Assembly (NCBI RefSeq): GCF_003144115.1
Contig: NW_020311999.1
Coordinates: forward strand, 911,583 to 975,582
Reading direction: 5' to 3'
Source: Tilletiopsis washingtonensis
Taxonomy: Eukaryota > Basidiomycota > Exobasidiomycetes > Entylomatales
DNA length: 64,000 bases
A program made the translations under genes and the position numbers. Positions 39,738 to 50,603 of this stretch are shown piece by piece (position 1 is the first letter of the stretch; each line of letters begins with the position of its first letter). The notes beneath the pieces are model-generated. The model worked only from the letters and a program-made list of their open reading frames with translations, was not told where the DNA came from and searched no databases.

Positions 39738-41238
39738 ATGTCGCTGCCCACCTCAGCCCTCGCCAGCGTGCGCCGCGCCGGCCTGCGCCGCGCCAGCCTC
39801 TTCGCCGTGCCGCCACGCTCGCGAGCTGCGTCCAGCGCAGCACCGACACCTTCGCCCAACCCGGCGCCGGGGCCGCCGCGTCCCAACGCACCCTTTGTCA
39901 TTTTCGACCGCGCAGCCAAGGCCACACAGCGCAGCCGCGCCGCGCTGCGGCGGCCTGTCGACGCCCAGGGGCAGCCGACCGGCGCGGCGGGCGAGGCTTC
40001 ACGCGAGACGGACTATGTCAAGCGCCTGGTGGCTGAGAGTGTGGCCGAGCGCGTGCTGGTGAGTGTAGCGCCTGGGGAAGACAGCGCTTGTGGAGGGTGT
40101 CTCATGCTGTGGCGTGTGTGCAGGACATCAAAAAGGACCTACCGGTGATCGTCGAGCTCGGCGCCGGTGCGGGCTTCCTGCGGCACTACCTCGATCCTGA
40201 GGCAAGCGGCTGCAAGAAGATCATCATGTGCGACCCGAGCCGGGAAGCGCTGCATCGCGACGAGCATCTGGATGCCGACGGCAAGTGTGAGTTGCGTCTC
40301 GTGTCGTCTGGCACGCCTTGCTGTTCTGACGCCGCTGCGTCAGTCGAGATTGAGCGCCGCATCGTCGACGAGGAGAATCTGCCGTTCGAGGAGAACAGCC
40401 TGGACTGCATCGTGTCGATCGGCGCGCTGCATTGGACGAACGACCTGCCCGGTGCGCTCGTGCAGATCCAGCGGGCACTGAAGCCCGACGGCGTCTTTAT
40501 CGGCGCACTGCACGGCGGCGACACGCTCTTCGAGCTGCGGTGCGTGCTCACGCTTCATGAGACTGAGCTAGGCTGATCCGGATCCCTCGAGTTTAGAACC
40601 AGCCTGCAGCTGGCTGAGCAGGAGCGCGAGGGCGGCATCTCGCCTCGCATTTCGCCCATGACCGGTACGCACAGGGCCCTGCTGCCTCCCGGCTTCACTA
40701 CTGACTCGCAGGCTCCCAGACACACGCGACATGTCCAATCTGTTGTCCCGCGCCGGCTTTGCCATTCCAACCGTCGACACAGACGAGGTCGAGATCCAGT
40801 ACCCGAGCATCTTCGAGCTCATGCACGACCTGCGCGACATGGGCGAGAGCAACGCCGTCATCAACCGGCGCGGCACGCTGCAGCGCGACACGCTCATTGC
40901 CGCCAGCGCCATCTACCAGGGTGAGTCCGAGTGCGGTCACGCGCAAGCTGCGTCTAGCACGCTCATGCCGCGATTCACACAGCGATGCACGGCTCTGAGG
41001 ACGGCACTGTCCCCGCGACGTTCGCGACGATCTACTGCGTCAGTCCTGGCAGAGCTGCCCTGCGATGCCAATGTGCTGACCCCGCGACTCCACGCAGATC
41101 GGATGGAAGCCGGCGGCCTCGCAGATGAAGCCGCTGAAGCGCGGCAGCGCGTCTCACAGCATGAAGGACGCCCTTGCCGCCGACAGCCAGCAGGAGGTCG
41201 GCAAAGACGAGCGCGACTCGGGCGACGGCAAGCGGTAG
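39738..41238 (+). CDS. Mitochondrial complex I assembly methyltransferase, NDUFAF5-like
   Basis: A SAM-fold protein that hydroxylates an arginine of a complex I subunit in the animal system. The N-terminus SVRRAGLRRASLFAVPPRSR is an Arg/Ser-rich likely mitochondrial presequence. APFVIFDRAAKATQR and DYVKRLVAESVAER are conserved family words. After an intron (40059-40123) comes SAM motif I, IVELGAGAGFLRHYL, then IGALHWTNDLPGAL, LKPDGVFIGALHGGDTLFELR and MSNLLSRAGFAIPTVDTDE, all standard for NDUFAF5. About seven exons; the last ends DERDSGDGKR-stop. Its presence implies a proton-pumping complex I. The gene ends tail to tail with RPF1, 73 bp apart. Confidence 0.92.
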
Positions 41239-41311
41239 TGGACGTCAAATGCATGCATCGCAAAGGATAGTGTACAGGCGCTGCCATGTGCGGCAGGCGC
41301 AGAGCAGCAGA

Positions 41312-42727
41312 TCACAGGTAGAAGCTGCGCCGAGAGACGCCCATGCGCGGCTGAGGAGGCGAGTGGTCAGCTTCTGCTTTGAGCAACAGGACGGAGCGCA
41401 TGTGCTCACCTTCCACTCAAACTCGAGACCCTTGTCCTCTTCCGCAGCGCGTCCCGTCTCTGGCTTGCGCTTGCGCATGCCCGTGGCGCTCTGCGCGGCC
41501 GCAGCTCCACTTCCCTCGGCAGCCTCGTCCAGCTCCTCCTGGGCCTGCTCCTCGTCCTTGGTCTCTTCCGGCACGCCATCGAAGTTGACCTGCCCGTCCC
41601 ACACACCGGCGCCCTTCGGCAGGCCTTCTTTCAGGCTGCGCAGCTTGATGGTGAAGCGCGGCCCGATCTCCTGCAGCGCCGTCTTGTCCGTGCTCTTGAA
41701 CATGTAGCGGTGCCGCCGGAAGAAGATGAAGTCACGCTGGTTGTGCGCCGTGATCACCTGCCGGCCGGCCAGCTCTGGCACGCGCGGGAAGAGCGACTGC
41801 AGCAGGCCGCCGATGGAGTGGCCGAGCGAGGTGGTGAAGTTGTTGAGGATGAGCTCGGGCGTGTGCGGCGTGGGCCGCGCGTGGCCGTAGATCTCGCTGC
41901 CGATGCTCAGGCTCGTCAGGCGGAAGAAGGCCGTCGGCCCGTGCGGCAGGCCGACGATGGTCAGCGACACGGGCGCCTTCTTGTCCTCGCCGATGACAAG
42001 CATGCCGCCGTAGCCACGCCCCCGCGCCCAGCCCGAGATCTTGCCCAGCCCTGCGCCCTTGGCCTTTGACCGTGGCCGGTACTCGGCGCCGGGAAAGATG
42101 TTCAGGAGCTCGTCGACAAAGGCACGCGTGCGCTCGCCCGGCTTTGACCGCGCGTTCGCCGAGACGAGATGCGGCGTGGTGTTGTTCGAGGGCAGAGACG
42201 TGGTGATGAGGAGCGCTGGCGGCGCATGCGGGTCCTCGTCCTCATCCTCGTCTCCCGCTGCCTCTTCTGCCTGGCCCTGGCCGGCATCGCCCGAGCCTTC
42301 GGCAGCGTCATCGTCGTTCTGCGCCATCGACTGCGCGACAGCAGCAGACGGCCCGGGGCCAGCGTGCGTGTTGGGTGCGCTGATGATGGTCTGGTTGAAG
42401 TCGCGCGTGTTCTCGATGGTGCGTGGCACATTCGCTTCCAACCGAGCCTGCGCAAGAGGCGTGGACGTGAGTGGAGCTCGGTCGCCTCGCCGGCTAGACA
42501 CTCTGGCCGCCAGTCCGGCCCAGCCAGCGGCGCTCGCGACTCACCTTCTTCTTCTCGCTGCCGCCCTCGCCCTTCTCCTCCTTTGCGCGCGCAATGCGCG
42601 TCTTGAGCTTCTCCTGCGCCTTCTCGCGGCGGTGCTTGCGGTACACGTCCTGCCGCTTGTGCTTGTTGCGGATGTGGGAGAAGGACTCGCCGGCGCCGGC
42701 GCTGGCGTGCGCAGCCGTGTTCGGCAT
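41312..42727 (-). CDS. RPF1: Ribosome production factor 1 (Brix domain)
   Basis: Rpf1 is a nucleolar Brix-domain protein needed for 27S pre-rRNA maturation and 60S assembly. Exon 1 starts MPNTAAHASAGAGESFSHIR followed by the basic NKHKRQDVYRKHRREK. Exon 2 has VPRTIENTRDFN, an acidic insert, then ALLITTSLPS, which begins the Brix fold. FVDELLNIFPGAEY, VGLPHGPTAFF, ELILNNFTTSLGHSIG and the sigma70-like RDFIFFRRHRYMF follow. The last tiny exon gives PRMGVSRRSFYL-stop, matching the conserved basic end of the family. The start ATG opens the first exon. Its promoter has CACGTG and CCAAAAAG. Confidence 0.95.
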
Positions 42728-43458
42728 GCTGGATGTCTGGTGGGCGTGGGCGGCGGGGAGGATGCGATGAGCCGGGGTTGAGGGCTGGCGAGATGGAAGG
42801 TGGTAGGCGCGGGGCAAAGGCGAACGGTGCCGCGGCCGGGCCTCGAGGCGGTGAACTTTTTGGAGAGCCGTGCTCACGTGACCGGCGCCAGCCAGCCCAG
42901 GGACCCTGACCCTCTCTTCGCCCTCCTCCACGAGGCCGTGAGCTGTGCGCAAGTCATTGACCTCAAAATACTGATGAGCACTCCAAGCAGCTACTGTCCT
43001 CACTCGAGGCTCACTTTCAGCAGACACTACGCTGGCATTGCCGATGTCGGACAGGCGCGCCTCCGCCTCCGCCGCGGCGGAACGCATCACATCCAGCGTC
43101 AGGCAGGCCCGCGCGCGCTGAAATGCTACCCGTTGACCCTAGTCAGCCGGGCGAAATGAAGGCAGAAAAGACCGGCGATGTCTGAACCCTTCATGCTTGA
43201 AGATGAGCTCATGCGGCGGGTCCACGGCGCTGCTCTGTCTTGCGCCCTCATCTCCTGCGAGTGCACGGCTCGCCCGGGCGCGGATCGTGTCCCTGCTCCT
43301 CAACCTCGGGCGCAGCATTCACGACATGCACAGGCAGCTGCCAGCAGGGCTCAGAGCTCGCGACAGTCGGGTGCTATGTATTGGCGCTCATAGCTAAGGA
43401 TGGAGAGTCAGACCGACCGCCATCTACCACAACTCCTCCTTCACCGCAGCCTGCAAGC
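42728..43458. promoter_or_regulatory. Upstream region of RPF1 and the hypothetical gene
   Basis: 731 bp between divergent starts. Near RPF1 it holds CCAAAAAGTTC (minus strand, about 42853-42863) and CACGTG (42875-42880), 130-150 bp before the ATG. From 42930 to 43450 the base composition is less GC-rich and no gene is supported. Confidence 0.45.
42853..42880 (-). promoter_or_regulatory. CACGTG plus CCAAAAAG element of RPF1
   Basis: On the minus strand CACGTG lies about 12 nt upstream of CCAAAAAGTTC, the same order relative to the gene as before EBP2. Function is inferred. Confidence 0.5.
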
Positions 43459-44166
43459 ATGCCCGCAGCTGCCATCCACGCGCCCAACGACGCCAACGTG
43501 TGGCTCGAGCAGACGCTCGAGAGCCTCGCCTCGCCTGTCCGGCTGTCCTTCAGCTTCAGCGCCGGCCTGCAGGAGTATGTCCGCCCAGCCGGGCTCGACC
43601 TCGCCTCGGCGCTGCAGCAGTACAAGCAGCGCGTCGACACCAAGTCCGCTGCCTCCGACCTTCTGCTCGTGTCGTCGGCGTACAAGCCTCGCGCAACCCG
43701 GTCCGGCGCTTCGTCGCCTTCGCCGTCCAAAGTTTGTGCCAGCCGCCGGCCGTCGGCCGATGCGTCGTCCCCGAGACCCCTTTCTACTGGGTCTCTCGCC
43801 GCAGTGACACGGTCGCAGTCCGAGTCGAGCAAATCCCGTGCCGCGGGGCCGCAGAAGCGTGCACCTCTCGGACATCCCGACGGCACCCGTACGCTCGATG
43901 CGCAAGCACAGCACGCAGGCGGCATGCTCGCCGCACACCTCTCCGCGGTGAGAGCGGCGCCGGCCCTCAAGGCGAGCAAGTCGCGCATCTGGAAGCGCTC
44001 TCGAGCGCCGCCTGCGAGCGAGCAGCTGGAGGAGGAGTGGGAGTGCAGCAGCACCTCTCCGGCGCTGGCGCCGCAGTGCTTCGACGAGATGATGGCGAAC
44101 CTGCTGTGGCGCACCCAGGCTCCCATGGCACAGCACACGTGCCGCAAAGCTCTCAGTCGCAAGTAG
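43459..44166 (+). CDS. Hypothetical protein, 235 residues
   Basis: I do not recognise this protein. The frame is single-exon, starts MPAAAIHAPNDANVWLEQTL and ends CRKALSRK-stop. The first 75 residues look folded: an amphipathic helix (VWLEQTLESLASPVRLSFSF), GLQEYVRPAGLDLASALQQY and KQRVDTKSAASDLLLVSSAY. The middle is Ser/Arg/Pro-rich and disordered. A C-terminal block has EEEWECSSTSP and QCFDEMMANLLWRTQAPMAQ, possibly a short binding motif. Codons favour C/G in third position as in neighbours, which supports coding. It is tail to tail with UTP7. Confidence 0.6.
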   Translation: MPAAAIHAPNDANVWLEQTLESLASPVRLSFSFSAGLQEYVRPAGLDLASALQQYKQRVDTKSAASDLLLVSSAYKPRATRSGASSPSPSKVCASRRPSADASSPRPLSTGSLAAVTRSQSESSKSRAAGPQKRAPLGHPDGTRTLDAQAQHAGGMLAAHLSAVRAAPALKASKSRIWKRSRAPPASEQLEEEWECSSTSPALAPQCFDEMMANLLWRTQAPMAQHTCRKALSRK

Positions 44167-44309
44167 CTCGTGCGCTGACTATTGCGCTCGAGACGTGTCG
44201 CCAAGTTTGTGCGTCACCAGCGGCCACCCGACCACCAGGACCTGCTCGAGCGACACTAGTGGAGAAGAACGATATTGCGCACAGAATGTGATTGTGCGGC
44301 GGGACGCTA

Positions 44310-46454
44310 CTATGCCTTGGCGCCACGGCCGCGCTTCTTGCTGAAGTAGGCGAGGGCAGAGTTGTCGACCTCCTCGGCGGGCAGGCCGGCGGCCACGCGG
44401 GCATCGCGCTTCGCCTGGGCTGATCTCTCGTCCTTCGCACGCGCCAGCTTGGCACGCACGGCGAGCTGATGGACGGCTCATTTGAGCACACACGCCGACG
44501 TGCACGCACACGGCCCGCACTCACTGCATTGGGGTCGATGACGTTCTGCTTCTGCTTGCGGAGGTAGCGCTTCATGGCCGAGTTCTTGCCGCGCATCTTG
44601 TGCTTCTCCTTGACGCCCTTCGCCGGCGCGGCGGCAGAGCCGTAGCTGCCCGTGAGCGCCTGGTTCGGGTCCGCCTCGGGCTCGTCGTCGCTGTCGTCGC
44701 CGCGACCGCCGTGCGCTACAGCCGGCTCCTCGCCCTCGTCTGCCGCTCCATCCAGACGCAGACGTTCCAGACGCGTGAGACGAGCATACGGCCGGCCGTC
44801 GGCGGCCTTCGCCAGCTGCCCAGATGCCGGAGGCGAGCCAGCACGCGGCTGATCAGCCGAGCGAGAGCCTGGCGTGTCGAGCTGTCCAAGCATGGCCGGG
44901 TCGAGCGTAATCATGTCGGGCTGGATCTGCGCGGCGGATAGCGTGTCAGCGCTGCAGTAGACACTTCCTCTGCGTCACTCACCTTGTCCAGCAGCGCGTG
45001 CACCTCGCGCTCGCGGCGGCTGTTCTTGTTCTCATACGGATCTGCCTCGGTCGAGTCGTACTTCGGCTCTCCCGAGCCGGGCACGACGAGGGAGTCGAAG
45101 CCCTTGGCATGCGCCACGCCGAGCACGTCCTCGAACGGGCAGAAGCCGATACTGATGGGCGGGCCGGTAGGGAAGCCGTTCGTCAGGTAGGGCCCTGGCG
45201 GTGCGTTGCCGAGCGGCGCCTTTGTGTTGTAGATGCTGACGTGGCTACCCCACGCGGCTCCAAGCAGTCCGCGCTGCGAGTACTTCAGGTCGCTCGCCGG
45301 CTTCCGGCTCGTCCACTCCCTAACAGCGCCCCGGCCAAGCATGCGCACGTCCCACACCTTGATGCCGCCGTCCAGTCCGCTCGTCGCAAGCTCGCGTCCG
45401 CCGTCCCGGGTCGAGACAGCAATGCCGCTCAACGGGCCCCGATGCGCCAGCATCTTCAGCGCCGGGGTAGAAAGATTCGGCGTCCACATCGTCACGGTGC
45501 CGTTGGCGTGTCCCAGATTGATCACGGCAGAGAGCGGATTCTGCGCCATCGTCGAGCAGGCGCCGAGGCCGGTGCGATGCTGAGACACCAGCAGGCCGGT
45601 CGATGTGTCCTGATACTTCAGGTAGCCCGCGTTGCCCTGCGAGCGAATGGGTATGAGCTTCAGCGCATCCCTAGCGCCCCTAGCCCTCATGACGCATCAC
45701 TCACAACAGTAGCGAGAAGGAAGTGGTACGGCAGGAACTCCATGCGCTGCACCTCAATGTGATCCTTCAAGCGGTGCACCTCGGCGCCCTGCGAGTCGTA
45801 GATGTACGTGTACTTCTTCTGCGCCGCAGCGAAGAAGCTCGTGTTGTGCAGCCACTTGACGTCGCGCACCGTCTCCTGCACCTGGATCTCGCAGAGCAGC
45901 TTTCCAGCCTGCCAGTCGAATGCAGCGAGATGGCCCTTGCGGCCACCCAGAAGCAGATGTCGCCCGTTGCGTGTGTAGTCGTGCCGGTACGGCCCGAGCC
46001 CGACCGACGCCTTGCCACCGGAGAGGTCCAGGGCAAAGGACTTCCGTGCCGAGTCCACGGCTACACTCTCGCGGATCTCACGCTGCGTGATGCGCGCCGT
46101 GCGCTCGAGCGCCGTCTCAGTCTCGATCAGACCGGCCTCCTCGCCGGGCGCAGGCGCATTGAGGAAGTCGTCGGCCAGCCGAGCGTGCTCCTGCGCCCGC
46201 CGCTGCTCGAGGGCCGTGCGGGCGAGCTTGGCGCGCAGCTTCTTGTCCTCGATCTTGCCGAGCGACTTCGGCGGGCGCGCACCGGGCAGAGGAGCGGCCT
46301 GCTGCAGCGAGACGGGGATGCGCGTGGAGCGGGCAATCGAGTGGGCCTGCTTTGCCAGGTCCTCCTCGGCGTGCGAGCCGGTGTTGGGCGCACGCTTCTT
46401 GCCGCCGCGGCGCTTCTGCGCGCCGGCGGGGCGCGACGACGGTCCGGGGTCCAT
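44310..46454 (-). CDS. UTP7: U3 snoRNP WD-repeat protein Utp7 (WDR46/BING4)
   Basis: Utp7 is a nucleolar scaffold of the small-subunit processome. The first exon starts MDPGPSSRPAGAQKRRGGKK, then a coiled region (LARTALEQRRAQEHARLADD) and ITQREIRESV. The WD repeats include YRHDYTRNGRHLLLGGRKGH, VRDVKWLHNTSFFAAAQKKY, LGHANGTVTMWTPN and LATSGLDGGIKVWDVRM. The BING4 C-terminal domain is clear: FCPFEDVLGVAHAKGFDSLV, then EPKYDSTEADPYE and NSRREREVHALLDKI. The tail has KMRGKNSAMKRYLRKQKQNV and ends FSKKRGRGAKA-stop. Four exons. It is head to head with RRS1, another ribosome factor, 317 bp apart. Confidence 0.95.
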
Positions 46455-46771
46455 CGAAGCGTCGTATGTGGGAGAGGTCAAGTGGAGAGGACGCGGCGCG
46501 GGCAGGTATGCAGCGAAGAGGAGGTAGGGAGCCAAGATGCAGGCACGAAGGGCGCGCCGCCTCACCAAAATCTGGCTGCCGTGCGAGAGCCACGCCTGGG
46601 CCCATCACGTGCGCCTCGCCCGCGAAAAAGTGAGCCGCGATGCCGGATCTTCTTGGCCGGGCTTCAAGCTCGCCGCGAATTTGTAGTCGCGCCGGATACA
46701 ACGCGCGAGCACCAAGGTCTGCGAGCTGCTGCCGCGCCCCTGCCTCCTCTCCACACCCACACGCCGCCATC
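46455..46771. promoter_or_regulatory. Divergent promoter UTP7/RRS1
   Basis: 317 bp shared by two ribosome biogenesis genes. It holds CCAAAATCTGG (46565-46575), CACGTG (46606-46611) and GAAAAAGTG (46624-46632). Co-regulation of the pair is a likely but untested inference. Confidence 0.55.
46565..46632. promoter_or_regulatory. CCAAAATCTGG, CACGTG and GAAAAAGTG sites
   Basis: Three AT-containing words within 68 bp of otherwise GC-rich DNA, matching the elements before EBP2 and RPF1. Confidence 0.5.
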
Positions 46772-47927
46772 ATGTCCGCATCTGCAGCCTCGTCCTCCAA
46801 CGCAACGCTTCTGACGCACCTGCACCTCGATGCCGCGCTCCTGCTGAGCGTCGACTCGTCGCCGGTGCCGCGCAAGCTGGCCACATCGACGCCCGCCGAG
46901 CGCGACGCACTCCTGCGCGCGCGCGCGCAGGCGGCCACGCAGGCCCTCGTCTCGCACCTTTACGCGCTGCCTTCGTCTACGCACCCTGATCACGGCCGCA
47001 TCGCGCTGCTGCCTGCCGCCCTCGCCGTGGGCGCCGGTGGCACGCCGCTGCCGCGCGAGAAGCCGCTGCCCGCGCCGAAGGCGGAGACCAAGTGGGAGGC
47101 CTTTGCCAAGCGCAAGGGCATCAACGCCACGACGAAGAAGGACAAGCTGGTCTGGGACGACGACCGCAAGGAGTGGGTGCCGCGCTGGGGTTTCAAGGGC
47201 AAGAACAAGGATGCGGAGCAGCAGTGGATCCACGAGCTGCCGAACAATGCGCGTGAGTGTGCGTGGTGCCGCACAGAGCAGCAGTCCGCTGACCGCTGCG
47301 ACAGCCGACGACCACAACCCCATCGCCGCCGCCCGCGCGGAGCGCACGGCGCGCAAGCTCTCCAACGAGGCACGCCGCGCTCGCAACGTCGCCCGCGCCA
47401 CGGGCGCCCCGACATCTACCGTTGCTGCAGCGCATGCCGCGGCGGCCAACGGGCTGGGCGGAGGCGCAGCGGGCGAGGCTGCGGCCAAGCGCAAGGCGGA
47501 CCGCGAGCAGAAGAAGGCGCAGCTCGACGCCGACGTGCGGCGCGCCAAGGTCAGCACTGCCAGCATGGGCAAGTTCGACAAGCGTCTTGAGGGCGAGACG
47601 AAGGAGAAGGGCGTCAAGCGCAAGGTGAGTGGCCTCGTGGCGGCTTGCGGGCGACAACCAGCTGACGCTCTCCGGCGCACTCAGTTCGCACCGAACGAGA
47701 TCGACACATCCTCGGAGCGGAATGCTCAGCTGGCGATGCTGAACGGTCTTGGCGGCAGCGCTTCCCGCTCGAAGCCCAACGCCAAGGGCCAGGGCGACGA
47801 GAGCCTCGTCAATGCCCGCAAGGCTGTGCGGTTCGCCAGCGGTGGGCGCGGTAGCGCTGCCCTGGCTGGCGGCGCCCGGGGCGGCCGCGGCGGTCGCGGT
47901 GGCCGTGGCCGGGGCCGCGGCAAGTGA
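46772..47927 (+). CDS. RRS1: Regulator of ribosome biosynthesis Rrs1
   Basis: Rrs1 with Rpf2 brings the 5S RNP into the pre-60S particle. Exon 1 has LHLDAALLLSVDSSPVP, then TKWEAFAKRKGINATTKKDK, LVWDDDRKEWVPRWGFKGKN and QQWIHELPNN, all family hallmarks. Exon 2 continues with the NPIAAARAERTARKLSNEAR helix and KVSTASMGKFDKRLEGETKE. Exon 3 holds FAPNEIDTSSERNAQLAML, the usual end of the conserved region, and a tail GGARGGRGGRGGRGRGRGK-stop of RG repeats. Introns are near 47253-47305 and 47624-47684. The start is the first ATG after a pyrimidine-rich leader. Confidence 0.95.
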
Positions 47928-48017
47928 TGCCTTCAGGGTCACCTGCTCAGCTGCAATGTCACACGCGTCTCTGTTCAAGCTCTGGATGCTGATCACATTG
48001 TGCAGGCTGGGTATGGT

Positions 48018-50360
48018 TCAGTCCTGTGGAAGCAGAGTCAGCCGGCGGACATGAGTGCCGAGCGGCAGTCGACGTACCCAAAGCTTGATTGTGCCGTCCC
48101 ACGAGCCAGTCACGAGCTTGGACTGCACGGCGCGATGTGGTCAGCGTCGGACAGCAGCCATAGCACCGCTGCGGAGTCAGCACTCACGCTCTCGTGCGGC
48201 AGCCATTCGTGGCTGATGACGACCTCCTTGTGCGCCCGCAGCCGCTTGAGGAGCCGCCCGCTCTTCCAGTCCCAGAACACGACGTTGCCGTCGCCGTCGC
48301 CCGAGGAGATGTAGCGGCCGTCGGGGCTGAAGTTGACCTGGCAGGCGTAGCCGGCAATCTGGTGGCCGGCAAAGACCTTTTTGCGGTTCTGCCGGAAGCT
48401 GTCCGCGGCGTAGACCACGATCGTGTTGTCGAGCGACTGGCAGGCGAGCCACTTTTCTGCGGGAGTCTGCAGCGTCAGTCTGGATGCAGCTCTAAGCGCC
48501 ACGAGCTACGCACTGTTCGGGTGGAGGGTGACCGCTGGCATCGAGTGCATTGCCGGATCGGCGATGTACTTGATCACAACGGGGATGCCAAAGTCCCACG
48601 CGCGGAGCGTCTTGTCGTCGGACGTCGTGACGAAGCGCCGGTTCTCGTCGACGAACGTGATCGTGTTGACGGGCCCGAGATGCTGGTCGTAGTCTTGCGT
48701 GACCTCGCCCGTGCCGAGATCGAACTGCGCATGCGTCAGTGCAGGACTGCGCGGAGCTCATGCGGGGCCACTCACCTGTGTGATCTTCTTGTCGCTCATG
48801 CCCGCAAGGAAGGTGTTGTGCTTCTCCGGGTGGAAGCGCACCACGTTCGCGACCTTGCCGTTGGAGAAGGCGCGGATGCACTGGCCCGTCTCGGTGTCCC
48901 ACAGCTTTATTTGCCGGTCGTACGAGGCAGAGAGGAACTGCCGCCCATCGTGGTTGAAGGTGACGTCCTTGACCGCCTTGTTGTGGCCCATGAACGTGCG
49001 CAGGCACTTGCCGTCGTGGTAGACGTCCCACAGCTGTAGCCGCTGATGTCAGCGCCGGGATCCAGAGCCCGCGCCACGCACCACTCACCTTGATCTTGGT
49101 GTCCATGCTGCCACTGAGCATGAGGTGTCCGCTGCCGGGGAAGAGGCGCACGGCGCTGACGCCCTTCGTGTGCCCTGCCCACGTGTGGATGCACGTCTTC
49201 GGGATGTAGCTCGCCTGCGCGCCCGGCTCGCCGTGCAGGTTTGAGTCGACATCGTTCGGCACGTGCATGTATGTGCGGCCCTGGTAGTCGAACATCGACT
49301 TGCCTGCGCGGTGGAACATGAGCATGACTGGCAGGAACGCCGGCGTCGAGGAACGCACCGTGGAAGACGCTCTTCTCCGTGCCTGCCTCGTCGTCCTGCT
49401 TCCGCCGGAGCGCCATCGCCTCCTCCTCCTTCTTGCGATCTGTGCTCTTCTGCTCCGCAATCCGGATCTCCTCAGGCGTCGGGCCCACGCCCTCTGCGAC
49501 GTGGATCTTCTCGCCCTTCCAGCCGCCCCACGGACCGACGTATCCTCCATCGCCCACCTCCTCTAGACTGCCGTCCTGCCCTTCGCGCTTCTGCTTCAGC
49601 GACCTGGCAGTCGCCCGGCCCTCCTTGCCTCCGCCACGCAGTTCGAGCGCTGATGCGCCGCCGAGCGAGGCGGCCTTGGCAGCATCGCCTACGAAGCCGC
49701 CGGTCCCAGACGCGCCGCCCGCATTGAGAAGATTGGACGGATCACGGGCGTAGCCGAGCGTCGCGAAGGTCCTCTGCTGGTTGCGGAAGTCGAAGTCGGA
49801 GAGCGCTGCTGCTTCGACGTGCCCCGTGAGCGTATTTGCCTGCGAGCCCAGGGGCTTCGATGCGAACGGGTTCTGCGGCCCGAGCAGCGGCGCAGTCATC
49901 GCTGCGTAGGGCAGATTGACGTGCATCGCCGTGTCAGACGCGCGCACGAGCAGCTGCGATGAGGAGGCGTCCTGAGGAAAGATGCATGAGCAACGAACCT
50001 CAGCCCGGCGCAGCAGCGTGTGCGGCTCACCTCTTCTGCCACCTCGGGCGCGGCGCGGACGGCGAGCTGCTGCGACGAGGAGCTGCTGCTGCTGGGCGCG
50101 GCGGCCGAGACCGACGGGCCAGCATCAGCGGCGGCTCTTCTTGGGCGCTTCGCAGTCTTGCGGTCTGCCGCCGAGGCTGCGTCGGGCCGCGGGGCAGAGA
50201 GAGCGGCCAGACCAAACGCATCGCTGGGATCGACGTCCGGCTCGTCGTCATCCTGGACGTCGGCGCTCTGTGCGGCCTGCCGCTTCGGTGCGGCTGCGGC
50301 CTGCGGCGGCGCAGCGACTTCGGAGTCCGAGTCGGACTCGTAGCTGGCGAGCTTCTCCAT
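48018..50360 (-). CDS. PRP17: Pre-mRNA-processing factor 17 (Cdc40), WD-repeat protein
   Basis: Prp17 acts in the second step of splicing. The N-terminus [19 protein letters not shown] is typical, followed by [20 protein letters not shown] and [27 protein letters not shown] and [13 protein letters not shown] are joined by removing a 55-nt intron near 49350. Seven WD-type units follow, among them [60 protein letters not shown] and [20 protein letters not shown]. The final repeat [13 protein letters not shown] is completed by a last exon of only GACTGA (Asp and stop) after an intron at about 48024-48073, giving the family ending KLWD. Head to head with ESF1, 243 bp apart. Confidence 0.95.
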
Positions 50361-50603
50361 GGCAGACAGCGAGCGGCGTGGAGGGAGTTGTGGAAGCTAA
50401 GCTAGAGAGCCAGTGCCGCGAGCGAGGCGGGACAGCGGCGCGGTCGGCGGCGCGCGCATGAGCGGCTGACGGCCTTACGTAAGCAGCCACGCCCGGCTAG
50501 AATTTTGAGGCAGGGCGCCTCAAGTGGAGTCGAGTCGAGGTGCACAACCTTCCTTCCGCACTACGAACCAGCACACTCGCTCCCTCCCACGACACATCTC
50601 AGC
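50361..50603. promoter_or_regulatory. Divergent promoter PRP17/ESF1
   Basis: 243 bp with TTACGTAA (50475-50482), a palindromic bZIP-type site, and AATTTTGAGG (50501-50510; CCTCAAAATT on the other strand). Both lie about 95-130 bp from each start codon. Confidence 0.5.
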
